Below, in pieces: positions 59,268 through 59,545 of a stretch of DNA of 59,545 nucleotides. The position numbers and the translations under genes were made by a program. The notes under the pieces are model-generated. The model saw only the letters and a list, made by a program, of their open reading frames with translations. It was not told the DNA's origin and ran no database searches. Every line of letters starts with the position of its first letter. The stretch's first letter is position 1. The stretch is from assembly GCA_948562205.1 (NCBI GenBank), contig CAOYAN010000012.1, forward strand, positions 1 through 59,545, written 5' to 3'. Origin of the DNA: an uncultured Clostridia bacterium (GTDB lineage: Bacteria > Bacillota > Clostridia > TANB77 > CAG-465).

Positions 59268-59545
59268 TTATCTTCCTACATATCTATCTTTTTTCTTTGT
59301 TTTTGCAATATCTTCTTGCTCTCTTTTCATCTGTTGTTCAATTTTTATAACTTCTTTAACTTTTGGTGTATCTTCTAAAATCCAATTTGCTATTTTTAGA
59401 TTTTTTCTATATTCATTTAAAATAGTAGTACATTCATCTCGCTTTGCTTTGTATTCCTTTATTAAATTATCATCTTTACAATTTCTTAGTTTATTTCTGT
59501 ATTTTTGTCTTAAATTAGTAACACCTTCAATATCTTTTTCAGTTT
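59268..59545 (-). CDS. C-terminal part of a coiled-coil protein (possibly a relaxase/mobilisation protein)
   Basis: An open frame enters from the right edge and stops at 59268-59270. The 91 residues visible are helical and charged: LRQKYRNKLRNCKDDNLIKE, YKAKRDECTTILNEYRKNLK, then VIKIEQQMKREQEDIAKTKK and YVGR at the end. The pattern EYKAKRDE..LNEYRK.L resembles the C-terminal coiled coil of relaxase/mobilisation nucleases of conjugative elements, as far as I can recall; only a weak suggestion. The start lies outside. Confidence 0.5.
   Translation of the reverse strand, partial: TEKDIEGVTNLRQKYRNKLRNCKDDNLIKEYKAKRDECTTILNEYRKNLKIANWILEDTPKVKEVIKIEQQMKREQEDIAKTKKKDRYVGR

Noticed and set aside
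1..59545. tRNA, rRNA, CRISPR arrays, insertion sequences with transposase
   Set aside because: None found: no CCA-ended cloverleaf, no regularly spaced repeats, no transposase or integrase motifs in the translated frames.

Overview
The window is very AT-rich (many stretches below 25% G+C), uses standard stop codons, and most genes have strong AGGAGG-type ribosome sites and compact hairpin/T-run terminators. With the gene order rimP-nusA-ylxR-infB-rbfA-nrnA-truB, a BceRS/BceAB peptide-resistance set, a CadC/SmtB-like metal switch and a YlxR protein, this points to a low-G+C Bacillota, probably class Clostridia. The genus cannot be told. No rRNA, tRNA, CRISPR array or integrase was seen.

Layout. 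1-10.8 kb holds housekeeping and membrane genes: an RluA-type pseudouridine synthase, aspartate-semialdehyde dehydrogenase, a transglutaminase-like protein, a metallo-beta-lactamase fold protein, an SDR dehydrogenase, a Bax-inhibitor-1-like protein, an NrnA-like DHH phosphoesterase, a COG2509-type FAD protein, an M15 peptidase with a peptidoglycan-binding domain, and three of four PF06541 membrane paralogues. 10.9-14.6 kb has two overlapping glycosyltransferase genes and a NUDIX hydrolase. At 14.78-15.11 kb a gene-poor stretch carries a 22-residue hydrophobic peptide gene facing a structured, convergently transcribed RNA, with the layout of a type I toxin-antitoxin pair.

15.2-23.3 kb is an antimicrobial-peptide/antibiotic resistance block on the minus strand: BceR-BceS-ABC-F, then an AAA/DUF4143 ATPase, then BceA-BceB. 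The same TTACG-N4-TGTAA box lies before bceR and before bceA, which ties the two halves into one regulon. 23.5-32.5 kb holds two orphan genes behind a consensus promoter, the fourth PF06541 gene, a metal P-type ATPase with its ArsR repressor and operator, a metallo-hydrolase, and an ECF sigma / anti-sigma / TM2-like / LiaF-like envelope-stress operon. 32.8-35.3 kb holds three tandem genes with prepilin-like N-termini. 35.4-42.6 kb is the translation/transcription operon.

From 42.6 kb to the right end housekeeping genes (cysS, FemX-type ligase, MscS channel, TlpA-like thioredoxin, flavin reductase) alternate with accessory DNA. Two islets of clearly higher G+C stand out. One (42.63-43.27 kb) carries an intact 125-residue orphan. 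The other (51.55-52.05 kb) carries a 31-residue peptide gene and an orphan broken by two single-base deletions. The right end is a defence and accessory region: a deaminase / GNAT-NTF2 / metallo-hydrolase / NUDIX operon, then a Gabija-like pair (OLD-type GajA nuclease intact, UvrD-like GajB broken by two single-base insertions), a DUF1016 (YhcG-type) PD-(D/E)XK protein with an unusual palindromic leader, and the C-terminus of a coiled-coil protein running off the window.

How the genes work together. The Bce block senses and removes cell-wall-active peptides while the ABC-F protein probably protects ribosomes. The ECF operon, FemX, glycosyltransferases and M15 peptidase all act on the envelope. 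The central operon serves ribosome maturation and translation start. The right end is anti-phage and small-molecule accessory content. Functions rest on motifs read by eye; no database search was run.
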